From assembly GCA_945902115.1 (NCBI GenBank), contig CAMDLY010000004.1, forward strand, positions 1-64,000: 64,000 nt of DNA, read 5' to 3'. A model generated the notes under the pieces. It searched no databases and was not told the origin of the DNA. It saw only the letters and a program-made list of their open reading frames with translations. Position 1 is the first letter of the stretch. Every line of letters starts with the position of its first letter. Position numbers and translations under genes: made by a program. Origin of the DNA: Lishizhenia tianjinensis (GTDB lineage: Bacteria; Bacteroidota; Bacteroidia; Flavobacteriales_D; Crocinitomicaceae). Below, piece by piece: positions 26,087-34,523 of this stretch.

Positions 26087-26649
26087 TGAAATCCGCTGTT
26101 GGTATGTTCTTTATGAGTTGCTTATTGTTCTTTAGAGGAAATTCGCAAGATATTCCAAGCACAGTTCAATCGAACTATATTTATGGTTTACCGACCGATA
26201 TCGGAAAATTTTTTTTTATTTCACAGGGTTATAAGGGTTGGTTCTCACACAAAAAACAATATGCTCTTGATTTCAAGTTAAAGGAGGGGAGTTCGGTCTT
26301 TGCCGCAAGAGAGGGTATTGTTTTTAAAGTTGCCGCGCACAATACGGAAGGTGGCATGAGTAAAAAGTACTTATCTAAAGGAAATTATATTATTATTCGT
26401 CACTTGGATGGCACCTATGCAGCGTATTGGCATTTGAAACATAATGGCGTCAGCGTTGAAATAGGCCAAGAGGTATCGCGGGGTGATAAAATTGGAGAGT
26501 CAGGAAACACTGGTTACTCAACATCTGCTCACCTTCATTTCGAGGTCTACTACTTCAACGAAAAAGGCAATCAGGTAACATTTCCAACTGTTTTTCAAAC
26601 ATCAAAAGGTACTAAAAAGTTAAGAGCATACAGGTTTTACCGGAGATGA
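26086..26649 (+). CDS. M23 family metallopeptidase, exported
   Basis: The 187-aa product begins with a hydrophobic signal (MKSAVGMFFMSCLLFFRGNS) and carries an LytM core: YALDFKLKEGSSVFAAREG, GTYAAYWHLKHNGV, VSRGDKIGESGNTGYSTSAH and HLHFEVYYFNEKG. Such enzymes are zinc endopeptidases that cut peptidoglycan crosslinks. HLHFE and the ALDF Asp fit zinc binding; the matching first His is probably in SHKKQYALDF. The ATG at 26086 overlaps the rimO stop (TGATG); an in-frame GTG one codon earlier is also possible. Confidence 0.87.
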   Translation: MKSAVGMFFMSCLLFFRGNSQDIPSTVQSNYIYGLPTDIGKFFFISQGYKGWFSHKKQYALDFKLKEGSSVFAAREGIVFKVAAHNTEGGMSKKYLSKGNYIIIRHLDGTYAAYWHLKHNGVSVEIGQEVSRGDKIGESGNTGYSTSAHLHFEVYYFNEKGNQVTFPTVFQTSKGTKKLRAYRFYRR

Positions 26650-26729
26650 AGCCTTAAATTCGTCAGCTAATATGTGAAGAATTCTCTGGTGACGCCTTTC
26701 GATTTTTATGTTCACATGAATCAATTGAT

Positions 26730-26737
26730 TATCTTCG
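26730..26737 (+). promoter_or_regulatory. -7 promoter element of the cysteine desulfurase operon
   Basis: TATCTTCG, a TAnnTTCG variant, ends 12 nt before the ATG at 26750. No -33 TTG at the expected spacing. Confidence 0.4.
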
Positions 26738-26749
26738 CTCAAAAAAAGG

Positions 26750-27886
26750 ATGCGCGCCTATCTCGACAATGCAGCGACTACACCTATGGCTCCTGAAGTA
26801 ATGGAGGCAATGTATGAAATAATGAAAACAGATTTTGGCAATCCTTCCTCGACGCATTACTTTGGTCGTAGTGCAAAAGCACTCATTGAAAATGCGAGAA
26901 GAACTGTAGCAAAACACTTAAATTGTTCTCCGGCGGAAATAATATTTATGTCTGGTGGCACGGAAGCAGATAATATGGCCATACATACTGCTGTATTTGA
27001 CTTGGGTGTTGAACGTATTATTACATCTACCATTGAGCACCACGCTGTTGGACATACTGTGGAAGTATTGAAAGCGAATAAAGATGTTCATGTTGATTAT
27101 GTGCGCGTCAATAACAAAGGGCAAGTCGATTTAGAAAATTTAGAAGCCTTACTTCAGGAAAATAAAAAAACACTAGTAACGTTAATGCATGCCAATAACG
27201 AAATTTCAACCTTGTTACCCTTGAGTCGTGTTTCAGCCATGTGCAGAAAGTATGGAGCTTATTTCCATTCTGACAGTGTTCAGACAATTGGGCATTATAC
27301 TTTTGATTTACAAGCGTTGGACATAGACTTTTTAGCGTGTGCGGCGCACAAGTTTCATGGTCCGAAAGGCGTAGGGTTCCTATATGCCAATCGCAAAACT
27401 AAAGCGGAAGCCTTCATTCATGGTGGTTCTCAAGAAAGGGGATTAAGGGGCGGTACTGAAAATGTAATCGGTATTGTTGGGTTAGCGAAAGCTATGGACT
27501 TAGCCTATCTTAAAATTGAAGAACATCAGCAGCACGTTCAGTCACTCAAAGATTACATGATTTCCTCGCTTGAAAAGTTATTCCCAGATGTTTCATTTCA
27601 TGGCGAAACTGATTCATCTACCTCTCTTTATACCGTATTGAATGTGAGCTTACCATCCACACCTAAGTCGGGCATGCTTCTTTTTACATTAGATTTAAAA
27701 GGCGTTTCGGTTAGTGGAGGCAGTGCATGCACTTCTGGAGCAAGTACAGGCTCACATGTGCTAACTGGAATTGGTGCCGACATGTCACGCCCAAACGTGC
27801 GATTTTCATTTTCTAGATTTACGACGAAGGAGGAAGTGCAGTTTGCGCTAGATCAATTGGCATCTGTTTATCACCAAAATTTGTGA
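26750..27886 (+). CDS. Cysteine desulfurase (NifS/IscS type)
   Basis: The 378-aa PLP enzyme has YLDNAATTPMAPEVMEAM, FMSGGTEADNMAIH, EHHAV (PLP-stacking His), the PLP-lysine in ACAAHKFHGPKGVGFLY and the catalytic-loop Cys in SGGSACTSGASTGSHVL. It mobilises sulfur from cysteine for Fe-S clusters or thiolated tRNA; two radical-SAM methylthiotransferases in the window need Fe-S clusters. The partner scaffold genes are not here, so IscS and NifS roles cannot be separated. The GTG of a possible glycosyltransferase start overlaps its stop. Confidence 0.93.
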   Translation: MRAYLDNAATTPMAPEVMEAMYEIMKTDFGNPSSTHYFGRSAKALIENARRTVAKHLNCSPAEIIFMSGGTEADNMAIHTAVFDLGVERIITSTIEHHAVGHTVEVLKANKDVHVDYVRVNNKGQVDLENLEALLQENKKTLVTLMHANNEISTLLPLSRVSAMCRKYGAYFHSDSVQTIGHYTFDLQALDIDFLACAAHKFHGPKGVGFLYANRKTKAEAFIHGGSQERGLRGGTENVIGIVGLAKAMDLAYLKIEEHQQHVQSLKDYMISSLEKLFPDVSFHGETDSSTSLYTVLNVSLPSTPKSGMLLFTLDLKGVSVSGGSACTSGASTGSHVLTGIGADMSRPNVRFSFSRFTTKEEVQFALDQLASVYHQNL

Positions 27887-27897
27887 TTGCACAACCC

Positions 27898-29007
27898 ATG
27901 AGGATTTTGTTTTTAACTTCCGCTCATTCATCTATCGACGATAGAATATTATACCACCAAGCGCTTTCGCTTGCTAATGGGCATCAAGTTTGTATTTACT
28001 CTACCTTCTCAGGGAAAACAGAAAATATCGAGGGTGTTGAAGTGGTCTACGATAACACACAATTTTTAAATAGAAAGTCAAAAATTAGAGCTTTTACTGC
28101 TTTTTGTGAATCTATTGTCCCCGATGTTGTTATTTGTTCAGAACCGCTACCTATTTTGGGAGCTTATCGCTATAAAAGAAATAATTCGGCATCTAGCCTA
28201 CGCATATTGTACGATGTAACAGAGTTTTATCCCTCCAAGAAGAATTTACAAGGAATTTCAGGCTTTAAGAAGGTTCTAAAAACAATTGCCTTCGTTTGGT
28301 TGAATAAAAAAGCTGCTGCAAAGGCAGATGGATTTATTTTTGGAGAGTATTTTAAAGCACTCTTTTATAAGTCGCATTTTAAGCGAAAACCTTATTTGGA
28401 GTTACCATATTATCAAGATCTTTCCTATTATCCTATCGGAAAATCACTACCAAATATTTTTACCATAGGTTATTCGGGAAAGTTTTCGGAGGAAAAAGGT
28501 ATTATGCGCTTTGCAGAAGTATTGCATCTTTTCTCTCAGCGATATGATATCAAGAATTGGCAAGTTAAAATGATTGGTTGGTTTGAGAGTGAAGCGATTG
28601 AAAAAGAGTTTATGAAACGCACGCAAGGCCTCCCTGTTGAAATTGTAGATAATTTACCTTTTAAAAAATTTTGCCAAACCTTGTCAGAATTCTCTGTTTT
28701 TTTGGACTTGAGAGATACCGATCCTGAAAACAATTTATGTGTTCCAATAAAGTTATTTTCTTACGCCTCTGCAGGGAGACCAATTATATATTCTGCTCTC
28801 CAAGCGATAGAAAGTACCTATCCTCAGAAAAGCTTCATTACGAGCAAAAGAATTGATGATCTTCGAGGAGTCGTTGAGCAACTTTCATTGTATATCGAAA
28901 ACCAGGGTGAACTTGAGAAGGCATGTAAAGCAGCATCAGAATTTGCTGAAGGTCACCAATGGGATACAATAAAAGCAGATTTCATTCGCTTTGTAACCAA
29001 CGAATGA
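27898..29007 (+). CDS. Glycosyltransferase (group 1-like)
   Basis: The 369-aa protein has a GT-B layout: an N-terminal MRILFLTSAHSSIDDRILYH and a C-terminal donor domain with IFTIGYSGKFSEEKGIMRFA and DTDPENNLCVPIKLFSYASA, where the Glu/Pro-Lys-rich loop binds the nucleotide sugar. The usual EXE motif is partly altered. An in-frame GTG at 27883 overlaps the upstream stop and would add five residues, but MRILFLTSA is the normal family start. It is coupled by ATGA to the flippase gene. The product and the sugar are unknown. Confidence 0.82.
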   Translation: MRILFLTSAHSSIDDRILYHQALSLANGHQVCIYSTFSGKTENIEGVEVVYDNTQFLNRKSKIRAFTAFCESIVPDVVICSEPLPILGAYRYKRNNSASSLRILYDVTEFYPSKKNLQGISGFKKVLKTIAFVWLNKKAAAKADGFIFGEYFKALFYKSHFKRKPYLELPYYQDLSYYPIGKSLPNIFTIGYSGKFSEEKGIMRFAEVLHLFSQRYDIKNWQVKMIGWFESEAIEKEFMKRTQGLPVEIVDNLPFKKFCQTLSEFSVFLDLRDTDPENNLCVPIKLFSYASAGRPIIYSALQAIESTYPQKSFITSKRIDDLRGVVEQLSLYIENQGELEKACKAASEFAEGHQWDTIKADFIRFVTNE

Positions 29008-30188
29008 AAGATTCACGCGATTTACTTTCAACACTTTTCACCAAGTCTTTTGGCCTGATTTCATCCTTTGGTCTCGTTGTGATTTCAACTTTTTTGTTGG
29101 GGGCAGAAGGACGAGGGTTCATATCCTTAACCATTACAGATGCCGCGTTGATAGCTATTTTTTCGAATGTTATATCCGGAAGTTCAGCAATGTATTACTT
29201 GAATAAATTTGGTGAAGAAAAGGTATTTTATTCCGCGCTTTTTTGGATTATAGGAATTTCATTTATTGGTGCTTGTCTAGTTAACTTTTTACATCCGACC
29301 CATTTTTGGTTGCTACTCTCTCTCTCAATTATTTTATCTACTCATTCCCTAATATTTAACCAGTTATTTGCCAATCAGAATTTTATGAAAGGGAATTTAC
29401 TCACACTTCTCGTGCAAGTGCTCTTTTTTCTAGTGCTTTTAGCGCTTTGGTGGATGAATTATCCCATTGATTGGATCACGTATTTTGAGATACAAATGGT
29501 GATATGGTCGCTTACAACCTTGTTCTTTTTAAAACCTTTAAAGTTTGCCCTCCTCAAAAAAAATGAATTGCGAGCTATGTTGAACTACGGTTTTAGAAAT
29601 GAGTTGAGTTATCTGCTTCAGTTTATTAGCTATCGATTGAGTTATTTTTTTATTTTTTATAAGCTTGGAATAGAAGCACTTGGAGTCTTTGGCGTAATGG
29701 TTATTTTGGCTGAATCAGTATGGGTGATAAGTAGGAGTTTTTCTTCGGTTTCTTTTTCAAAGCAGCTTCAAGACGAAGGAGAGAGTAATTCTATTCGTCG
29801 CACCAATCAATACGCTTGGTACACTTTTGGTCTTACCGCGGGTGCAATACTTGCCTTGCTAATTTTACCAGACGAATGGTACATAGCGATTTTCTCGAAA
29901 GAATTTTCTGAGTTAAAAACAATTTTAATCGTTGTATCTCCGGGAATTTTGTTGGTTGCAATTTCAACTATTTTTGGGCATTATTTTGCCGCGAAAAACA
30001 GGCAAGGAATTCTCTTATTTAAATCTTTTATTGGCGTTTTGGTAACGGTCGCATTGACTCCTCTCTTTATCTCATTATATGGCATTTGGGGAGCAGCACT
30101 TGCGATGAGTATCTCCTACATTACCAGTTCTGTGGTATTGATTATAGCCTATTTAAGGCGCATTTATATGTTGCCAAAAACTATTTAA
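29004..30188 (+). CDS. Polysaccharide biosynthesis/flippase-like membrane protein
   Basis: The 394-aa protein has about ten membrane helices, starting MKDSRDLLSTLFTKSFGLIS, and resembles the Wzx/MATE-like flippases: GAEGRGFISLTITDAALIAI near the N-terminus, and YGIWGAALAMSISYITSSVV near the end. It would move a lipid-linked sugar across the inner membrane. The ATG at 29004 overlaps the glycosyltransferase stop (ATGA), so it is preferred over an earlier start at 28959. Its end overlaps the convergent GtrA gene by 8 nt. Confidence 0.8.
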   Translation: MKDSRDLLSTLFTKSFGLISSFGLVVISTFLLGAEGRGFISLTITDAALIAIFSNVISGSSAMYYLNKFGEEKVFYSALFWIIGISFIGACLVNFLHPTHFWLLLSLSIILSTHSLIFNQLFANQNFMKGNLLTLLVQVLFFLVLLALWWMNYPIDWITYFEIQMVIWSLTTLFFLKPLKFALLKKNELRAMLNYGFRNELSYLLQFISYRLSYFFIFYKLGIEALGVFGVMVILAESVWVISRSFSSVSFSKQLQDEGESNSIRRTNQYAWYTFGLTAGAILALLILPDEWYIAIFSKEFSELKTILIVVSPGILLVAISTIFGHYFAAKNRQGILLFKSFIGVLVTVALTPLFISLYGIWGAALAMSISYITSSVVLIIAYLRRIYMLPKTI

Positions 30189-30663
30189 AAGAGTACTTTT
30201 TCTGTAGAATATAACTTACAATAACCACTAGACAACTCGATATAACATTACTTATAGATGGGTATATTTCCAGTATGTCGATTAGGAACTTGAGAAGAGA
30301 CCAACTGACAATACTCGAGATTATTGAACTTACGCCATATCGAAATAGTTGAATCCTGCCTTTAAGTTCACTTTCTGTAAATACAACGAACTTCATTAAA
30401 AGAAATCCTATACTAAAACTAATAACAAAACAAAGCATGGCACTCGCTGTGTAGGCGCTCAAGGTGATATTACTATTGATAAAAATTACTGATAACTGGA
30501 AATTTTGCTTCAAAAATAAAAACTGGTAAAACAGGAAAAACAGTACCCAGCTCAGCACTAAATTTCCCCCGCCACATGCGGCATACATAAAAGTTCTTTT
30601 ATCCATAAATCGTGAGCACAATGGATAAAAAAATAAAATGAAATTGGTGAGAAGATTTTTCAT
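30181..30663 (-). CDS. GtrA family membrane protein
   Basis: The 160-aa protein has four membrane helices with the GtrA pattern (MYAACGGGNLVLSWVLFFLF, FVISFSIGFLLMKFVVF, VVIVSYILQKKYSF). GtrA-like proteins are thought to flip undecaprenyl-phosphate-linked glucose for surface glycosylation. It is last in the gldB-gldC-DUF2797 transcript, sharing ATGA with the DUF2797 gene, and converges with the flippase at 30188. The substrate is not predictable. Confidence 0.85.
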   Translation of the reverse strand: MKNLLTNFILFFYPLCSRFMDKRTFMYAACGGGNLVLSWVLFFLFYQFLFLKQNFQLSVIFINSNITLSAYTASAMLCFVISFSIGFLLMKFVVFTESELKGRIQLFRYGVSSIISSIVSWSLLKFLIDILEIYPSISNVISSCLVVIVSYILQKKYSFK

Positions 30664-31445
30664 GCGTTAAATGCTATTTCATATCCCGAATGCCTTCTAA
30701 TATTTAGTACGTTTTTTTCATCCAAGTATAGGTATTGGCCTCTTATACCGGTTAAAACACCTTCAATATTCGGTTGACTATCAAATGTTAGTGAGTTCAC
30801 GAGCTCAGGGTAAATAAGCACAGGATAATTAATGTGGGTAATATCGTCATTCTCTACCCAAAAATTCGCAAGGTCACTAGGCATCTGATCGTGAGCTTGC
30901 CATTTTTCCTCTGATAAGTCTACCTCTTCTCCCGTAGTATTGAGTAACATCTTTCGCCAATTAGTCTTATCCGTGTATAATTCTTTCATGGCCACTTCTA
31001 GCATGCCGGCTTGGTATCTATTCTGTGTTTCAGCAAGGATTATGGCTGCTGCCGCTCCTTGATCTATCCATCTGGTGGGAACTTGTGTCTTGCGTGTCAC
31101 CCCAACTTTTACGACATCCGTGAGCGCAAGGTAAACGATGTGGGGCTGTAAATGATGAGTTGTTTCGTACACCAAATCCCTTCCTTCTCCCAAATGAGCA
31201 CGACATAATTCAGGGCGTAAAATACACGGACTAGCTTCTGGAGCTGACTGAAAACAGGTGAAACAAAATCCCTCCCCAAAACTTTTCTTTGTATGTTTCT
31301 GGCATTTTACACATTCTATAATACCCGTCCAAGAAAGTTTAATTTTCTTTCCTAGAAGATCGTTCAAAAGGAAGGCATCTGTATCCTTACCAAGAACATA
31401 AGAGACAGGAGAGTCAAGTGATGTTTTAAGTTTGGAGAGAATCAT
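30660..31445 (-). CDS. DUF2797 domain protein
   Basis: The 261-aa protein has a zinc-finger-like pair (CVKCQKHTKKSFGEGFCFTC, four Cys) and a GIY-YIG-like region (YLALTDVVKVGVTRKTQVPT, then RWIDQGAAAAIILAET). This matches the DUF2797 family, whose function is not established. It overlaps gldC by 4 nt and GtrA by 4 nt, so it belongs to the gliding-gene transcript. A nucleic-acid-binding role is inferred from the zinc and GIY-YIG-like features only. Confidence 0.8.
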   Translation of the reverse strand: MILSKLKTSLDSPVSYVLGKDTDAFLLNDLLGKKIKLSWTGIIECVKCQKHTKKSFGEGFCFTCFQSAPEASPCILRPELCRAHLGEGRDLVYETTHHLQPHIVYLALTDVVKVGVTRKTQVPTRWIDQGAAAAIILAETQNRYQAGMLEVAMKELYTDKTNWRKMLLNTTGEEVDLSEEKWQAHDQMPSDLANFWVENDDITHINYPVLIYPELVNSLTFDSQPNIEGVLTGIRGQYLYLDEKNVLNIRRHSGYEIAFNA

Positions 31446-31789
31446 TTTTCGGGTAAAATGTTCATCTTTTCAGCAAAATGATAGCAATAGTCACGGAGGT
31501 CCTCAGAGATTAAGTGTTCGCCTGTTGCTTTTTCAAATGTATCAGCCATTGTCAAAAGGCTTTGATGAAAAAATTGCTTCATTTCATCAATGGTCATATC
31601 TTTTGTCCATAAGTCTATTTTCATGGTGTTTTTTTCTTTTTTATCCCAAATGGACAATAAAAAAGCCGCTGCTTCTGCATCTTTAATGCCTCCATCTGTT
31701 GCACTCCATCTCATATTTAGGGGCAATTGATTGTCGTTGAGATCAATTTGAATGGATATATCTGAGGATTTGACTACTTTGTCTTCCAT
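31442..31789 (-). CDS. gldC: Gliding motility protein GldC
   Basis: The 115-aa cytoplasmic protein reads SSDISIQIDLNDNQLPLNMR, WSATDGGIKDAEAAAFLLSI and LWTKDMTIDEMKQFFHQSLL, the GldC pattern. GldC supports gliding motility in Flavobacterium alongside the lipoprotein GldB, which is encoded directly upstream with a 7-nt gap. No signal peptide or membrane helix is visible. Gliding itself is not shown by the window; the other gld and spr genes lie elsewhere. Confidence 0.92.
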   Translation of the reverse strand: MEDKVVKSSDISIQIDLNDNQLPLNMRWSATDGGIKDAEAAAFLLSIWDKKEKNTMKIDLWTKDMTIDEMKQFFHQSLLTMADTFEKATGEHLISEDLRDYCYHFAEKMNILPEK

Positions 31790-31796
31790 GGTGTTA

Positions 31797-32900
31797 TCAG
31801 GGTTTATAGGATTTGTATATTTCTTCTGCCGATGTCGCCATCAATTTATCTAAGCCGAAATTTTCAGAGGCCATATCTTGCATAAATTCCTGAACCATTC
31901 GGAATCCGATAAATTTTCCGATTCTATCAGGACTATCATTTTTATCATCCTTCGCTAAATTGGGAGTAAAGGGCCCTTCTGAGAATAGACCCATAATTGT
32001 TTTATCATTGGACTGAAACAAGAGCTCATTTTCAACGAGGTATGCCCATATTGCCTTTTCTTCATTTTTTGCCCACTCTTTTTTCGACGGGCTATATCTA
32101 AGAATACAATCTTCACTCATAGTAGGAAATGCAGCATTCAAGAAGTACAATATTTTACCAAAGCGAACCGCCTCATGAATCACATCTGCTTGCTCGTCTT
32201 TTTTTCTCGGAAAAAAGGATTGTTCAAGCCAGGCCTCGACAATATCTCTTTTTAAAAATTCTTTTCTATAACCATTGACTGTCCAATTGTGGATGTATTC
32301 ATTTAAGGGGTTTGTCTGCAGTAAAGCTAGATTTCCACCTATATATTTTTCTTGCTGCACGATAATAACTTTCTCCTTGGGAATTACGAATGCGCCAATG
32401 GGAATATCAGAAGGCTGATTATTTAAAATGGCATTCACACAAAAACAGGAATTCACAAATACTATTTTATTGGGGGGCGTAATTCCCGGAACATGTGCTT
32501 TCAAGCGTTTAAAAGCATCCGTAATATCTTGTTTGAATAATTTATCAATTTTTAATGTCAGAATTCCATTTTCAAGTTGCTTGATGTCGTCGTAGGCATA
32601 AAACTCTTTAACTTTTCTTGTGAAAACAGAATCTACATCTAAGTCGATACCTATACAACCGCCCATTAAATAGTCAAGCACCTCGGAATTATTTTTTTTG
32701 TAGGTATCGCGCAGAGCTAATAATTCTCGGGAATCACTTTGCTTCAGTTGGCTATTTAAATCAACAAAGGTAAGGTCCATCTGAACTTCGGAAATGTTAA
32801 TATCGAAGGGGTTATGGGTTTTTTTAAGTAGGAAATAAAGGACTACGCTGGATGCAATGAGAACCAAAATTACGCCAGCAATCCATGTTATTCGTTTCAA
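31797..32900 (-). CDS. gldB: Gliding motility protein GldB
   Basis: The 367-aa protein has a basic N-terminus and one helix (ITWIAGVILVLIASSVVLYF), then a soluble periplasmic domain with QADVIHEAVRFGKILYFLNA, GLFSEGPFTPNLAKD and SPDRIGKFIGFRMVQEFMQD, typical of GldB. Unlike the F. johnsoniae protein, described as a lipoprotein, there is no lipobox Cys here, so it is probably helix-anchored. No ATG is available; TTG at 32900 is the only sensible start. It forms the first gene of gldB-gldC-DUF2797-GtrA. Confidence 0.88.
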   Translation of the reverse strand: MKRITWIAGVILVLIASSVVLYFLLKKTHNPFDINISEVQMDLTFVDLNSQLKQSDSRELLALRDTYKKNNSEVLDYLMGGCIGIDLDVDSVFTRKVKEFYAYDDIKQLENGILTLKIDKLFKQDITDAFKRLKAHVPGITPPNKIVFVNSCFCVNAILNNQPSDIPIGAFVIPKEKVIIVQQEKYIGGNLALLQTNPLNEYIHNWTVNGYRKEFLKRDIVEAWLEQSFFPRKKDEQADVIHEAVRFGKILYFLNAAFPTMSEDCILRYSPSKKEWAKNEEKAIWAYLVENELLFQSNDKTIMGLFSEGPFTPNLAKDDKNDSPDRIGKFIGFRMVQEFMQDMASENFGLDKLMATSAEEIYKSYKP

Positions 32901-32909
32901 GACTTTTCT

Positions 32910-32917
32910 TATTTTTG
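32910..32917 (+). promoter_or_regulatory. -7 promoter element of the outer-membrane barrel operon
   Basis: TATTTTTG, exact TAnnTTTG match, 17 nt before the ATG at 32935. It lies 9 bases from the divergent gldB start. Confidence 0.55.
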
Positions 32918-32934
32918 TAAAAATAATTAATTCT

Positions 32935-33744
32935 ATGAATTCAATCAGAAATTATATGGTGAGTGCACTATTATTGTGTATCGCCTATTACTCGTCCGCT
33001 CAAAAGGCTGAAGGTAAGTCTACGCAAGCTGGTTTAACTGCCAATTTTGGAGTTAACATGATTTCACCAGGTTTAATCAAGAAATTTGATAAAGACGGTT
33101 TAAATTCCAATATAGGAATTGGCTTGATAATCAATACTTCATTCAAAGGCGCTCCCAACTTAGGGTTGTCTACGGGAATTGAATTTGATTTTGATGGGGC
33201 TAAATTTCAAACGAAAGATTCAATTTTTTACGATTATTTCTCTAACGAAATTCTAACCAATGCCAATTCAGGGGATAAAGAGGGTACTTTTTATTTGCAA
33301 AGCAGAAATCAGAAGACGATTTATGCAACTGTGCCGTTGATGATGATTTTCAGAACTCAATACATTGGTGACTTTAGGTATTTCGGAAAATTTGGATTAA
33401 GAAATTCTTTCTTACTTCAAAATCTAGTGAATGACGAAGGTGTTGAAGTTCTCGGCCTTAATCAGTTTATAGCAGGAGTCGAAAATTTGAAATACGAAAA
33501 TCCCGGAGAAGTTTTTATCTATAAAGGATCAGTAGGTATCTCAGGAGGTGCAGAATGGAAATTTATTGAGTCAACAAGTTTAGTGGCAGAGTTTGGCTAT
33601 TATTATGGGTTCACCCCGCTGTATAGCGATAGAAAAGATGTCAATAAGACTTTGTATGAAATAAACTCTGTTGGTGAGAAAGTCTATTTATCAAATAAGG
33701 CAACTCAAAATCAATTTGTGTTTAAATTGAGTTTATTATTTTAG
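32935..33744 (+). CDS. Outer-membrane beta-barrel protein, PorT-like/porin family
   Basis: The 269-aa product begins MNSIRNYMVSALLLCIAYYS followed by a signal cleavage near SSAQ. The mature part is a run of amphipathic strands ending in a barrel-type Phe (FVFKLSLLF). Segments such as GLTANFGVNMISPGLI and GSVGISGGAEWKFI fit the OMP_b-brl_2 type. The frame is open upstream, but the promoter box at 32910 lies within that extension, so the ATG at 32935 is chosen. The nadE gene begins 2 nt after its stop. Confidence 0.78.
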   Translation: MNSIRNYMVSALLLCIAYYSSAQKAEGKSTQAGLTANFGVNMISPGLIKKFDKDGLNSNIGIGLIINTSFKGAPNLGLSTGIEFDFDGAKFQTKDSIFYDYFSNEILTNANSGDKEGTFYLQSRNQKTIYATVPLMMIFRTQYIGDFRYFGKFGLRNSFLLQNLVNDEGVEVLGLNQFIAGVENLKYENPGEVFIYKGSVGISGGAEWKFIESTSLVAEFGYYYGFTPLYSDRKDVNKTLYEINSVGEKVYLSNKATQNQFVFKLSLLF

Positions 33745-33746
33745 AA

Positions 33747-34523
33747 TTGAATTCTATTCACGAATATATTGTTTCCTGGCTCAACCAGTATTCTAGTCAA
33801 TCACAGACCAACGGCTTCGTAGTAGGTGTGTCCGGGGGTGTGGACTCAGCTTTGACAGCCAGTTTGTGTGCAGCAACCGCAAAGAAAGTGATTCTGCTGA
33901 ACATGCCTATTCGCCAAACTCAATCAGAGTTTGAACGAGCGACTAAACAAATAAATATTTTAGCAAAAACCTATGACAATGTTTCCGCTTTAGAAATTGA
34001 CTTAACGACTGCATTTGATCAATTTAATCAGACGATGCCAAAATACGTACAAGAGAATTTTCTCGCTATGGCAAACTCTCGGTCTCGCTTACGTATGACC
34101 ACTTTATATGCTGTTGCACAAGCCAATCGATGTTTAGTTGTTGGTACAGGAAATAAAGTAGAAGATTTTGGAATTGGATTTTACACCAAATATGGGGACG
34201 GTGGAGTAGACATTAGTCCGATTGCTGATCTAACTAAAACAGAAGTATTCAGGTTGGCGAAAGCTATTGGTGTTATCAGTGAAATTTTGGAGGCAAGGCC
34301 TACCGATGGGTTGTGGGCGGATGGAAGATCCGATGAGGACCAGATCGGAGCCACATATCACGAGTTAGAGTGGGCAATGGAGCATAAAGGCGATGCCTTA
34401 AACTTATCTATCAGACAACAAGAGGTTATCGCGATTTACCAGAAACTGAATAGCCTCAACCAGCATAAAATGATACCAATACCAGTTTGTCAAATACCTT
34501 CCTCACTGAAAAGTGAATTGTAA
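33747..34523 (+). CDS. nadE: NAD+ synthetase (ammonia-dependent type)
   Basis: The 258-aa protein has the PP-loop VVGVSGGVDSALTASLCAAT, ANSRSRLRMTTLYAVAQ, VVGTGNKVEDFGIGFYTKYG and GLWADGRSDEDQIGATYHEL. It amidates nicotinate adenine dinucleotide to NAD. The length fits the short ammonia-using form without the nitrilase domain. The start is TTG, 2 nt after the barrel gene stop. The stop overlaps the next gene by 1 nt. Confidence 0.93.
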   Translation: MNSIHEYIVSWLNQYSSQSQTNGFVVGVSGGVDSALTASLCAATAKKVILLNMPIRQTQSEFERATKQINILAKTYDNVSALEIDLTTAFDQFNQTMPKYVQENFLAMANSRSRLRMTTLYAVAQANRCLVVGTGNKVEDFGIGFYTKYGDGGVDISPIADLTKTEVFRLAKAIGVISEILEARPTDGLWADGRSDEDQIGATYHELEWAMEHKGDALNLSIRQQEVIAIYQKLNSLNQHKMIPIPVCQIPSSLKSEL

